From contig JAGGNK010011114.1 of assembly GCA_017590115.1 (NCBI GenBank), positions 487,733-551,732 of the forward strand: DNA of 64,000 bases. The letters are read 5' to 3'. Numbering within the stretch: the first letter of the stretch is position 1; every line of letters begins with the position of its first letter. This document shows positions 1-11,266 of the stretch, piece after piece. This stretch comes from Montifringilla adamsi (Eukaryota; Chordata; Aves; Passeriformes; Passeridae). Position numbers and translations under genes: made by a program. Below the pieces are notes generated by a model. That model was not told the origin of the DNA, did no database searches, and saw only the letters and a list, made by a program, of their open reading frames with translations.

Positions 1-1141
1 GTACCAAATATTTGTCTTTAGATCAGTCTGTAAAATGCCTTCACAGAATGTCAGTACCACATCAAAAACTCAAAAACCAGGGCAATTAAATCCTACCCGT
101 GTGGGCCCAAGCTATCGCTCTGCGTCCTTGACTTTGTTTTCTCCACACCTATTCACTGATTCCTAATTATAAAGTTCCTCTGTTTGTTCCCTGTTGAACA
201 AACCAGACCCTAACATGATCTGGGGTCCAAATGTATTTGCTATTTGTTTCCAGCTCATGTTTTAGGCTTTACAGGAAATGCAATATGGTCTTATTAAATC
301 TTATCCTCTGCTTTTAACAGCCACCTTTTTTTGGCTACATCAGCCACAGGAAGACAAGACTCTCAGAGTATTTAAACCAGTGTTTTACTGAGCATGAGAG
401 ACTCTATTTGCAAGGCCATCAGTAATTAGCCCCCATATCTCACTCCATGTAAGAGAAGCTGCTTGTCCATGATAAATGAGAGCTGTGTCACTGTTCAGGC
501 TCTGAATTGATCTGCTGGGGTACATCTGCTACTCTTGGGCAAAGTATTCCAGTTTAGGCTTCAGGAACCCTTAGTTTTATACTCAGCATCCCCCAAAATA
601 AGGAGGGCATCACTGCAAGAGCATTCACTAATACAAAGTCTTTTGTTAACTTTAAATTTCATTATAATTACTCTTCAAATGCAGGGATTGAGGTGGGGAA
701 AAGGTAAAACGTGTGGGATGCTCCAAATAATTTCCAATTTTCATTTCCATGCTTCCCTAAAGGAAAGGTGTCCATTTGAAAATCAAAATAAAACCAGGAC
801 TTTTGAAGGAGTGAAGGCATTTCAACTAAAATATAGGACATCTCTGTAAATTCTAGGACATCTCTGGATCAAGATCAGTCATGGGTTCTTGTAACATAGA
901 GCATTGCTTCAGGAAGCAATTTCATTCTTTAGAAACACTGGCTACAATGTTTTCGGGATATTGATCCGTGACCAAAGAATCTGCAAAACAATTGGAATTT
1001 CACAGCGAAGCAAGGACAGAGCTACAGACTCACTTTTCTTTCCTTTTCCAGAACAGCTGTTGTAGTTACCTCACATTTTTAGAAATCATCAACATCCACA
1101 ACAAACATTAACCAAATAAAAAACCTGGGAGGTCTTACAGC

Positions 1142-1185
1142 GAGGGAGGGAGGGAGGGGGAAGGAAGGAAGGAAGGAAGGAAGGG
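1142..1185. repeat. GGGA/GGAA purine microsatellite just inside intron 7
   Basis: The plus strand carries about four GAGG/GGAG-type units followed by about six AAGG units. On the gene strand this is a CCTT-rich pyrimidine tract that starts a dozen bases after the exon 7 donor. It may bind pyrimidine-tract proteins, but that is inference. Confidence 0.9.
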
Positions 1186-1191
1186 TTGTGC

Positions 1192-1197
1192 ACTTGC
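1192..1197 (-). other. GRIK1: Candidate GC-AG 5' splice site of GRIK1 intron 7
   Basis: On the minus strand the exon-intron border reads AAAGAG|GCAAGTGCAC. GCAAGT preceded by AG is the textbook form of the minor GC class of U2-type donors, which usually compensates with strong pairing elsewhere. The exon end at GAG is fixed by the conserved protein (NLIKE) and by the expected 144-bp exon length. The matching acceptor of intron 7 lies outside the window, so the AG end is assumed. Confidence 0.8.
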
Positions 1198-1341
1198 CTC
1201 TTTGATGAGGTTCATGAACCTGGGCCCGAAGCGCCAGGGCTTGTGGCGGTGGCACTGCAGGGAGCTGACGGTCATCTGGGCCGCTCGCTGGGAGGCCACG
1301 GCCACCATGTACACGGCGTCGTACATCAGCGCTGCTTCCGT
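1198..1341 (-). CDS. GRIK1: GRIK1 exon 7: end of the first ATD block, atypical splice sites
   Basis: The exon encodes 48 codons, phase 0/0: [20 protein letters not shown], then [20 protein letters not shown], then RFMNLIKE. The EAALMYDAV and [12 protein letters not shown] blocks identify a GluK1/GluK2 ATD. The Cys in SLQC is the likely disulfide partner of the Cys in exon 3. The 144-bp length expected for this exon places its end at GAG, directly before GCAAGT, so the donor is GC, not GT. No GT in the immediate area would keep the conserved end. The acceptor GTCCGTGCAG is the first unit of a 35-bp tandem array and lacks a long pyrimidine tract. Third positions are about 92% G+C (44 of 48). 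Confidence 0.93.
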
Positions 1342-4300
1342 CTGCACGGACACAGCCCCCGTTACTGCCCGCTGCTCTGCACGGACACAGCCCCCGTTAC
1401 TGCCCGCTGCTGTGCACGGACACAGCCCCCGTTACTGCCCGCTGCTGTGCACGGACACAGCCCCCGTTACTGCCCGCTGCTGTGCACGGACACAGCCCCC
1501 GTTACTGCCCGCTGCTGTGCACGGACACAGCCCCGCATTACTGCCTGCCCCCACCGCTGCCAGCCCTGCCCGGGGCTCCTCGCAGGGAAAAACCTCTCCT
1601 GGGCTCGCCTTGGAGCCCTGAGGAGCAGCCCAATCCAGTTCTTCACGTTATTTTGGAGTGTTTTCAGCACTGGGACGGAAACTACGCTGGGTAGCTATAG
1701 GGACAGGGGTCCCAGGCAGGCTGGAGAGGGGTTCTAAGATGTCCCAAGGTCTATGAGCCACTCTTCTCATGGCACTTGTGGGATTGCTTCCTTCCCAACA
1801 GGACAGGCTGGCTCTGCTTTCCAGGGAAGCCAATCCCACTGATCACCTGGAACACATCCCACTGCCCAGGTATCTGCTGCCTCCAAGGGCCCACTGCCCT
1901 CCAGGATGTGGGTTTTTGGCACAAATGTGTGCAATGGTGTCCTAGAGAGAGGGGAAATGTCCTTTGGAAGTGTGTTTTGGGGGCATTAACCTGGACTCAC
2001 ACATCTAACTTCCCACTACAGCCCTTGGATCCTTGAATATTACCCCATATATTCAGATACCAAAATTACTGGGTGCACTTTGTGCATCTGTGTTTCTTTT
2101 GAGAGTGGGTTTGTGGGTTTAAAGACATGGCCTCAAAGTGACATCACACACTCTGTCCCACTTTGTCACCTCAGAAAAGTGTACCCTCATCTGCACTGGG
2201 CTTCAGTGCTCCCACAGTGAGGTGGGAATGGCTGTGTCTCCCTTAATGATGCTGCACAAATTACCTTCCAGGTAAACCTAATGAATAATTAAGCCAGGGC
2301 CTGAAGGAAAAAAGGCAGCAATTCTGCAGATGAGAAAATTGAGTCCTTTATAGGAACTAGAGAGCTGATCAGTTTTCTGTTTCTTTCCCATGCAATTCCT
2401 CTGGGAAATTAATACATTTGATTCTTTGTCTGTGCCATTTACTTGAGTAAGTAACAACAGCATCAGTGTTACCAGTATTGGAGAGTTTGGCTCAAGTGTA
2501 TCTGAATTTAAGGACTAATCTTAAGATAGTGCAGAGGAGGAATTGGTCTTGATGTGCTTGTCAGGATCTGCCCAAAATAACGTTCCACAATGGGAGCAAA
2601 TTGTGAGATCAGAAAACATTGTGAGTGATGAGTCAAGCAGGAGACAATACCAGCTGCTCTCACTGCAGAGTGTCTCACAACAGACAGTTGCTCCAAGCAC
2701 ACTCAGGGCATCAAGGGCTGACCCCAAATCCCTCAAAACCGATGGAAATATTCCCATCAGTGTCAGCAGACCTCAGTTTTTACACTGGACTGGGCGCTCA
2801 GGGTTGGATTTTACTGGCTCTGCCTGTGTCCCAGGCCCAGGGACCCTGGGAGGAGATGCTTGGTGAGAAAGCTCCTCTGTCCTTGCCCTGCTCTGTCTGG
2901 CAGTGCTGATGCTTTGCCATGAGCAGACGGTGTCTGCAGCACTGCCAGGCCTGGCTGCTCAGCCCTGTCCTTGTGCCACTTGTCACTGTCCCTCCTTGGT
3001 GTGGCAGCGGGGAGCTTTGCCGCCTCCCTTGGCTTGTCACTTCTCCCCTCGCCGTGGCTCTGTTTAGGGCTGTAGGGTGCAACAGGTCACCTCATTTTCC
3101 AAAGTCAAGCACCTCACCCTGACTTCTGTGCTTTTATGTCAGGAGAAAGAGACTCAGAGTCAGTCCTGGAACTTGTTTTTCTCATTTTTGTGTGCTGCTT
3201 AAGCCACTGCAAAGAAAGCCAGAGATCTCATTAGACCAGCTGTGCCTCTGGGTGCAGTTTGGGCATCCAGCAGGACGTGAACTCAGAACTGCCTTGCTTG
3301 TGCCCTGCTGACTTCCCACAAGCTGCTTTCAGGGCAAACAGCAGAGCATGAACCAGAAGGGATAAATCCTGAGTTAATAACAGGATGTACAGTCCTGATC
3401 TCTGTGCACTCTGCCGCCTGTCACAGCCTTATTGTCAAATGAAATGCAGCAGTGGTGCAGCTCTCCATCAAACTGGGCAATAATGGAACCTGCTGGGAAT
3501 ACTGAAATGATCCCAGCAAGGAGGGAGAGGTTTCCCTCGTGCTGTGCCAGGGCATCAAGGACACTGAGATTATGAAGATGCAAAGGAGAGCACAAGAGTC
3601 AGGGACAGCAAGGAGAGCAGACGAGTGGTGAGAACTTTGCTTTTCCCAGTGTTGTATTTGGGGGATTTCTGTGTGGATTCCCATCAGGAATTCCCAGGGA
3701 CAGCTTTCTCCCTGCTTTGGGTACGAGTGAGCATGGTGACACTGCCCAAAGCAGCACCAGTGTGTGCAATGCCAGGGACAGCACACTTATTGCATTTCTC
3801 CTCAGGATGTTAAGACATTTCCAAATTTTCCCTGCAATCATCTACAATAAAGGCTATTTCTTATCGCTTTGAGCTCCACTCAGTCCATGAGATACATTAT
3901 CTCATACTGCAAAGAGATGGCAACCCTTCACCCTGCCAAATTGAATGGAGTCATGTTGTCTCTGTAATTGTTCCTATTCTTTCCTTTCCTCCTTGGGGGA
4001 GTGCTGGGAGGAATCCTGATTCCCTGGCTTGATGATACCTCTCATCTATCTTTAAATTATGTCTCAAAAGCCACAGCTTCTGTAGAGATGGAAATGAAGA
4101 GAAAGGGCACTTCACACATTTAAAAATGCTACTCCCTTCACACGCATGTGGGATCTGCAGGTTACAAATCCTGCACCTGCTCGGGAAGTCCCATTTTCTG
4201 CTGCATTTCCCACTGCGCCATGCAGAAGGTGATGGGAGAAGCAGGGCAGCATTTCAGTTTTCAGCAGCAGTGAGATGAACAATGGCACCGTGCTGGGGCA

Positions 4301-4368
4301 TTGTCTCTGTGCCCCCTGGCAGCGTGGCAGCTCCCTCGCTGTCCCTGTGCCCCTAGCAGCTCACTCAC
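1342..4368 (-). other. GRIK1: GRIK1 intron 6
   Basis: The intron is 3027 bp with a GTGAGT donor and the repeat-embedded acceptor described separately. Apart from the 35-bp array next to exon 7, it is unique sequence with no recognised mobile element. The open frames between 1.8 and 3.8 kb have no recognisable protein similarity. Confidence 0.85.
1343..1552 (-). repeat. 35-bp minisatellite, six units, overlapping the exon 7 acceptor
   Basis: Units start at 1343, 1378, 1413, 1448, 1483 and 1518, an exact 35-bp period. The first five are nearly identical; the sixth is degenerate. Read on the gene strand, each unit contains CAGTAACGGGGG (TAAC fits the branch-point pattern UnAy) followed by CTGTGTCCGTGCA. 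In the first unit this is followed by the real acceptor G of exon 7. In the second it again reads GTGCAG, and in the others GTGCACAG. The array therefore multiplies a 3' splice site. Plus-strand open frames across it ([15 protein letters not shown] periodic peptides) are repeat artefacts. Confidence 0.95.
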
Positions 4369-4542
4369 GGTCATGGTGCCGTCGCGGAGCCCCGAGTCAG
4401 GCTTGGGCGGCGCCTGCAGCCGCTCCATGGACCACTTGTCCACCACGGCCGACACGTGCGGGTTCTCGATGTTGAGCAGCCGAAAGCCCGTCATGTTCAC
4501 CCCGCTGTACCTGTAGGGCTCCAGGTCCAGTGCAAACAGGTC
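4369..4542 (-). CDS. GRIK1: GRIK1 exon 6: amino-terminal domain
   Basis: The exon encodes 58 codons, phase 0/0: [20 protein letters not shown], then [20 protein letters not shown], then [18 protein letters not shown]. It contains the SGVNMTGFR block with an N-M-T glycosylation sequon and the [11 protein letters not shown] block, both characteristic of GluK1/GluK2. Third positions are about 93% G+C (54 of 58 codons). The acceptor is GGTGCTTTAG followed by GACCTG; the donor is ACC|GTGAGT. Two residues near the end differ from what I remember of mammalian GluK1: Arg where GLLDG has its second Leu, and Thr for the following Met. These may be lineage substitutions. Confidence 0.95.
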
Positions 4543-5436
4543 CTAAAGCACCAGCAGGAACACAAACAAAAACATTTCTAAAGGAAATTCTGGGGCTTTT
4601 TCCCCTGTGCCCACCCTGGCTCCCGTTGGACACCTGACTGAGCCAAAGCTGTGTGAGATGGATGACATACCACACAGCTGCTTTTGGAAGTGAAAAGATC
4701 AATTCCCCACAGCAGAAGTGCTTTGCAAGCAACCTGCACATTTGAATTTATAGCGGTGCTGCAGCTCTGACAGGCCGACATGAGGAATTAGCTGGCCAGT
4801 GTCAAGTTCTTTCTAAGCTGAGAGGAGGAAAATTCCGAGAGACGTGGTGAGCGCTGTGCTTTGGCTGCTTAGGAATCCCAATTTCCCCACCGTGCCTCCC
4901 CAGGCACCTCTGCCAGGCTGTGGCATGGATATGTCAGTGCATGCGGGCTCCATGTGCTCCAGAGCCTGGCATGTACAGGGCAGCTGGGGTGACTGAACCA
5001 TGTGGGACCCTCCTGAGCTGTGTTTGTGCCATCAAAGAAAACTTTGATTATAAAATTTCCTGAGTGCTTTTATCTGTTCGTGGTTTTGTGGTTTTATAAG
5101 TAAATGAAACAAACAGTGATGAACCAGCAGTGCCCACAGTGCAAAGAATTCATCCTTTATTTTGTTTCACTCTGGTCCATCTGTACTAATGGTTTCTCAT
5201 TAATCAGCATACTGCAATTAATTTGCACTGCATTAAAGTGTTAGCCAGCCCCAGAAATGGGGCCAAACAGCTTTCTTACAAAATGGTGGGTCCTGATGTT
5301 CCTAAGGAGTGTTAGCACCCATTCTCCAGGGATTACCTTGACTAAAGGCAACAAAGATCTCCTAGAAAAAGGGGAAAATTTATCTGTCTTTTCTGAAACA
5401 GGAAATTCCCCCCCAGATGTTTATAGTGTTCCTTAC
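4543..5436 (-). other. GRIK1: GRIK1 intron 5
   Basis: The intron is 894 bp with a GTAAGG donor and a TTTAG acceptor. It is unique sequence; an AT-rich stretch at 5040-5240 holds several TAAT motifs. Nothing else is recognised. Confidence 0.85.
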
Positions 5437-5490
5437 CAGTGTTGTAAAAAAGTAGTGGTAGTATTCTGTCATCATTCCCATGGAGAGAAT
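5437..5490 (-). CDS. GRIK1: GRIK1 exon 5: 54-bp micro-exon of the amino-terminal domain
   Basis: This short exon encodes exactly 18 codons, ILSMGMMTEYYHYFFTTL, phase 0/0. It is recognised from the MGMMTEYYHY motif that is near-invariant in kainate subunits; mammalian GluK1, as I recall it, has Phe where this sequence has Ser at residue 3. The acceptor has a good pyrimidine tract (CATCTCTTTCACAG) and the donor is CTG|GTAAGG. The exon is AT-rich at third positions (10 of 18 codons end in G or C). It is flanked by a 5.8-kb intron upstream and a 0.9-kb intron downstream. Its size is a multiple of three, so skipping would be frame-neutral but would delete part of the ATD. Confidence 0.95.
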
Positions 5491-6352
5491 CTGTGAAAGA
5501 GATGGAAAGGTGAAGGTACTTTACTCTGAGAGCTCCCAGTGTGCTGCAGTGCCTTTGAAAAGCAAGGGTTAAACACACCACAGGTCATGAGAGCTTGATG
5601 GCAATAAACCTCACATTTTTCTTTAGGAGCCAAAAATATCCTGTTGTATTTAAATGATGTTTTTATCACCTCTGCCCAGCAAAGAGATTAAAGATTGCAA
5701 AACTTCCAGGACAAGAAAAATTACTAGACATAACGAGATGCTGATTTAAAAAATCCTTTAGTCTGCAGCCTGAGAGTGCTAAAAAGGAATTTATTAGCAG
5801 GCAACACAGTTGGTAGAGAGAAGTGCTTAGGGGCAGGTTTTTGTATTCTGCTGCCAGGTGAGAACAGGACACTGCTGAGGGCTCAGGAGTGAAGGAGGAA
5901 AACAGAAAGAAGGAAGTTTCTCTAAGTGCCTTTTGTTCCACTGGGGAATGTGGGTCAGCAGGAGAGTGCCAAAACAGCTGGGATGGAAGAAACTTTGGAA
6001 GAAACAGCCTCCCTGCAGCCTTCCTCCACTTGTCCCCACGTCCTCATGCTCTCTCCAGACAGGAGAATTCTTTCCTCTCTGGGATCTTGTGAGGAAGAGG
6101 AGGAATTATAAACTGGGAAAGTGCTGAGGAATTCACTGCCACGACAGCAACACAGACCAAGGTTAACTCCTGCTCAGTCCTGATCACAGCATTGTAAGGA
6201 TCTGGTTTTAATACCCTTTTAGGACAGTTTTGGAGTGCCTGAATAGTTTGAAAAGCAGGGGAAATAGAGGGATTTGGCTGGCCAAAATTCCCTTTGCTGG
6301 CAGAAGCCGCTGAACATCAGTTGAGTGATTGTCTATATCGATTCCTCACATT

Positions 6353-6397
6353 AAAAAAAAAAAAAAAAAAGAAAGAAAGAAAGAAAAAAAAAGGGAG
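6353..6397. repeat. Poly(A) plus GAAA microsatellite
   Basis: About 18 consecutive A residues followed by GAAA repeats and another A run. It may be the tail of a degraded retrotransposon, but no body is recognised on either side. Confidence 0.9.
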
Positions 6398-7594
6398 AAA
6401 GAAAGCCCTGAACTTTCTGAGCTGCAGCAGATAATAAAACCAGCTCAGTGTTAATCGCAAACAACTGATCCATTTCCAGCCACTAAAAATCAAGCCAGAA
6501 GGCAACTATTTCATTGAAATGCTCCACTGGATTTACACATCAAAATTGCCTTTTTTATTTCTGATTTTATTAATCCTCTTCTATTCTGTTTCTTGGAGCT
6601 CTTTTATTACCTGTAGAGTCAGCTGGAGGCTGCTGCTCCTGCCCTGTTTATGCACAGATAACAATACAGGGCTGCATCCAGGGGAGCTTTTGTGTGCTGT
6701 GTTTCCCAGCTGACCTGGCTGGACTCAGTCCCCCTCCCTGGAGCCACTGGATTTCTGTGGCTTTGTGAAGGAGGTGCCAAATTTATGGGACTTTTATGAT
6801 GCAGATCTCCTCTGAGCTGGAACTGCACTGAAAGAGCCCAGTGGGAAGTCATTGCAGAAGTCATGCTACAGGTTTGTTCTTTAAAGCAAAACCACCCCAA
6901 AACTAGGCACAAAAAAATGCCCAAACAAACAAGCAAAGCCTCCAAACCCCAAGACAAACAGAAACAAAGCCCTTGATGAGAAGAACCTCTACTGGTTGTG
7001 CTCCCCTCTCTCAGTCATTGAGGATGAGAATTAGCTAAAAGCTATTTAGCACTTTGACATGCCTGTGACATGTGCATTAGATACCAAATAGGGGCTTTTT
7101 ATTCGAGGATCAAACAGATTTTGCAATAGTAATTTATGTTTAAGGGCAATATGGCTGCTAAGCAAAATTCACACCGAAGGACGATTCAATGCTCTGATGC
7201 AGATAAACAGGAGGTGGAATCAAGTCAAAGCAAAAGCAAGAGGGATGCTGAGAATCATGCAGGACATCCCAAAGCATCAATAACTCCCAAGCCTTCATTC
7301 CCTGGACGCTCCTGCCAGTGCAGGAGTTTCCAGGGCTCTTCTGCTGAGTGTTAGCAGCACAACAGCCACAGGAAAGCAGCTCCCAGCAGCTCCCAGGAGC
7401 AGGACAATAAAAGCCTGCTTGGAGTAAGGATGGATTTCAGGCTGGGACACCCCTGAAGCACCTGGCAAAGCTTCCCACAGAGCAGGTGACCTGAAAGAGA
7501 GAAGCAGCCCAGGAGAGAGAGGGGAAGGCAACATCTCAGTCTGTGTGCCTGCCCACAGGAAACTGGATGAGGTTTCATTGCACATTGCTATCTA

Positions 7595-7680
7595 AATAAC
7601 TTTGCATGTAATTATGCAAATAATTATGCACCTGATACAAATGTCCTATTTAAATAATAATAGCTTTTACTTACAGTGGA
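7595..7680. promoter_or_regulatory. Candidate regulatory block with POU octamer and TAATTA motifs
   Basis: A perfect ATGCAAAT octamer at 7614-7621 lies between two copies of TAATTATGCA, inside an AT-rich block that stands out from its surroundings. This is typical of homeodomain/POU-bound intronic enhancers, but conservation cannot be tested here. It could equally be ordinary AT-rich intron. Confidence 0.3.
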
Positions 7681-10600
7681 ACTCAGATGAATGTAAACTA
7701 GGAAAATCAGCCTCAGATATTCTCCTTGTACATCTCCTGCCCAGCCTTCCCTGTATAACACTTGTTCTTCAGCCAAACTCAGATATGGTTGGACAATGGG
7801 AGATAAAGACACTTCCATCTCTAATTATCCATTCCAGATCAGGAGCCTGGGCCTTGTCCTTTGCAGCTGTGCCCCTTCAGCTGGGGGTCATGAACCATGA
7901 AGTGAATCCAAGAAAGCATCAGTGGTTAAATTATATATGGCGAGCTGACAGACACTGGATAAAAATACTCTCTTATGTCTGAAAACCTCTTTTGGGTGCC
8001 CTGCTCTTGGCTTGAATCACATCCCAGCTCTAACTTGCATTTGTTCTTCTCGTAAAAAACTCCCTGCCTCATTTAGATCCATTGTCAGTCTGCCTTCGAG
8101 GCGGGCTGGAACTGGAATGATGAGCAAGTGCATTAATGGGAACTGCACCAAATCCTGTGCTTGCTTTCACTCTGCATTTCCCTCACTTGAGCAGTTATTT
8201 AATTTCATGACCATTCAATGCATTTCATTTTCCAATTAATTACCCCTCTGTTTTCTAGGGCCAGTCCATCCCTGCTTCTCACCCACAGAGGAGCACCCGG
8301 GGGATGTGCCACTGGTGTTTCTCCCATGGAAGGGGGAACACAGCTAACCCTGCCTTTTCTTAGCAGGGAGTGGGCTCCAGCCTACCTGCCAGGCTCCTGG
8401 AAGCAGCACAGTCAGGAGCCGAGGTGTTCTATTCTCACGTCTATTACTGTACCAGGAATGCACTCCACGGTGACACCTGGTTTTTCTGCCTTCTGGAGGA
8501 ACTGAATTAATGATTCTTTTCGTTGTCTGTCACATCGTCTTTACAGGATGCTCTGTGAGAGCCTCAAACCTGATTAAATATACAGTACACTTCCTCAAAT
8601 GTATTTTGGGGCTGTGAAGAAAGGAGTAGGTAATTTAAGGTTAGCAGGGATGTACTTTCTGAGAGGTGAGTTTGCCTAGCAGTAAAATCTGTGCTCAGAT
8701 TACTGTCCCTGGTGTGTTGGCACAAAGTGAGGGTTAAGCACAACAACTTGACCTCTTCAGCCGAGTTCCTCACACAAAAGGCAAAATCAGACTGAAAAAT
8801 GTGCAGGATAAATTGCAGGTTTTGTGCATAAAACAGATTGCAATTTGCAAGAGCCACATTTCATTTACTCGGGGAGTGCTTGTCTAATGCAGAGAGAGCA
8901 CTGACCTTCTGTCCACCAAATATTCCAGGTAAATGCCATAACCAGCAAAGGAGGGCCAAGCCTCGTGGGGCTGGGCAGGGGCTGAGGGAGTCCTGGCTCC
9001 CTGAGCGTGTCAGAGAGAAGGGGAACAGTTTGTTCAGCCGAGTGCAGGCTCTGTGTTTGGGTTGAATCAGGTTATTGATCCACCTGTTCTTGTTGTGCAC
9101 ACAACAAGCGTGGCTTGATGGGGTTTTAGTGGAAGGCATAAATAAGCAGAAATTAGAGAAGAAATCTGTCTTTTGTGGTGTTTTGTAAAGCAGAGGCTGG
9201 AGGAGGCGAGGAGAGGTCCCTGGTGCACACACTGCCAGCACAGCTCCAGCAGAGTTCTGGGCTGATCCTTCTGCTCCCAGAGGAGCTTTTGGGCACCTTT
9301 CCCCCTGGAAAACAAGCAGTGTCCCCTCCCTGCTCCATGGGCTACTAAACACCTACTGCATTACCTAAATGCAGTGAACAGACAAGAAGGAGCTGCTTTG
9401 GGCACAGCTTTAGGTGACCCTGAGTCCTGCTCCTGTTAGAAATATTATATAATTTAACCACACCACCTGTTTTTCCTGTGACGGCTACTGCATTGTTTAC
9501 AAAGTCAAAAATATTCTCTACTGACATCACAGAGTTTCCTTGTAATGATTTCTCCAGTGTTTGATGTCTTGCTTCCATCCAGGGTGCAATGACAGAGGGG
9601 TTTGTGAGTGCAGGGATGGGGAGATGAGCTCTTCCAGTAACCTGCAATCACAGGAGTCCCACAGGAATTCAGAGCCCTCCACACGTCCACGTTTCACCGC
9701 TGCCTCTGGCAGGGAGGAACTCAGCCCCTGAGTTAGTGCTGCCAGCACCTACACCCAGCCACAGAACTAGCTCACAGAAAAGCCATTTCCCCTTTCTTTC
9801 CAGCCTATATTTATGTTGTTCCTTCTCCCACAGTGCTGACCCACAGGTGTACCTCTCTCAATTTTCCTGTTTTCTCCCACACTGTTATTCTCCCTCCTTC
9901 CCCCAGTTCTTCAGGCACCGGAGAGCATTATCTGTATCTGCAGCCTGTCACTTGTCTGGCTGATCCATAACCCACACAAACTTTTCTGCTGCTTTGCCCT
10001 GCTTTAGTGCATCTTTCAGCACTCCCTCCTCTTCTTTTGACACCCAGGTTTTGCTTTTTGGGTTTTTTTCCTTACTCAGCCTGGCATATTGGAAGCTTTG
10101 TGCCTCCTGTAGGGTGCCAGACATCTGCACCTTCATCTTGCTGGTCCTTCAAAATCTGTGTTGTCAACTCTTCCCCCACAAATCTCCTTTTGGAGCAGCC
10201 AAAAGTGGGGATGCTTTTGGGCAGCCCTGCAGGGAGCAGAGGAGGGGGACAGCCCACTCCCCCTGCCCAAACAGTGCTGCTACAGTGCCCTCCCCACCCC
10301 TGTACCTCAAATCATTCACACTGAGGAAATCCTAACATTTACTGCAGGACAGCATTGCTGGGAGCAGGAAATCTCACCTCCAGGCTCACAGGAATTGTGT
10401 GCTGCAGCTGATCTAGGATTCTGCAAGCCCCAAGTTCCTCCAGCCTGGAGAGGAACATTCCAGGCTCCCCACACGAATGCAGTAACTTGCCTTGCCAACA
10501 TGGCCACAAAAAGCTGCTCTGCAGGACTTCAGTATTTCAGTAAAACATTCTGGGATGGGAACAGAACGGGACCTTTATGGGCATTTAGTCAGTGGAAGCT

Positions 10601-11266
10601 CTCTGGTGCTCTTCTGGGATCAGGGTATCCCATCAGATTGCCTGGCAGGAGAAATAACAACTTGTCCCTCATCCCTAGGGGTGCAGCAAGGAGGGAACTG
10701 CCCTCAAAATGTATGGAGCTGTTTCCTGCACATCAACAAACTGTGCTTTAGACTTTGCTTGTCAAGGAATATACAGCAAGTGGCACCAGTAAATTGCAAT
10801 TCCCACCACTCCCAGTGTGCCCTGGGAACGTCGGGCTGTGTTTGTCCTTGCCTGCTGTGGCTGCCCAAATCTCACACTCAGGCTGGGCCAGCCCACGCAC
10901 AACAACCTCTCCCATCGGTTTAAAGAATAGATTTTTCTTCTGATTCTGCCTCTATTTTTGATGGGAAAGAAATAAAAACTGTTGATTAAAGCAGGACAAG
11001 CTGAAACACATGGAGCGATGTCCCCAGCCAGGCAGGACCTGGCACGTCAGAGAGAAAAGCCTGTTTGCTCCTGTGCATACTCGTGGGGCTCTCTGGGGTG
11101 TCAGTGCAGCCCTGGGCTGCTGCACCTTTGTGACTCCTGTCCCTGCACTCACTCCCCTGCGCCAGGCTGGGGAGCACCTTTGGTTTTGGTGCATGTGGGA
11201 TCAGAGAGGCTGGCAGATTTTGGGGAGCAAGGCTCTCGTGGAGCTCTGGCTCCCCGTCCCCGGTAC

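Larger units (their letters stand above)
1..1197 (-). other. GRIK1: GRIK1 intron 7 (partial)
   Basis: Unique intronic sequence apart from the purine microsatellite at its exon-proximal end. The next exon, expected to begin with the codons after NLIKE, is not in the window. No other gene or recognisable repeat is seen. Confidence 0.8.
5491..11266 (-). other. GRIK1: GRIK1 intron 4
   Basis: The intron is 5776 bp, between the GTACCG donor of exon 4 and the CACAG acceptor of exon 5. It contains a poly(A)/GAAA tract at 6353-6397 and an octamer/TAAT cluster near 7.6 kb. No clear CR1 copy was found. The scattered open frames are short and unrecognised. Confidence 0.85.

Noticed and set aside
1338..1346. 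GTGCAG-type acceptor of exon 7 as an error, with the true exon starting further upstream
   Set aside because: The conserved start TEAALMYD directly follows exon 6 DGTMT in the known protein and the 144-bp length fits, so 1341 is the right border.
1186..1737. Plus-strand open frame with periodic [15 protein letters not shown] peptide
   Set aside because: It is the antisense of GRIK1 exon 7 plus the 35-bp array. The repeat gives the periodicity, and the conserved protein is on the other strand.
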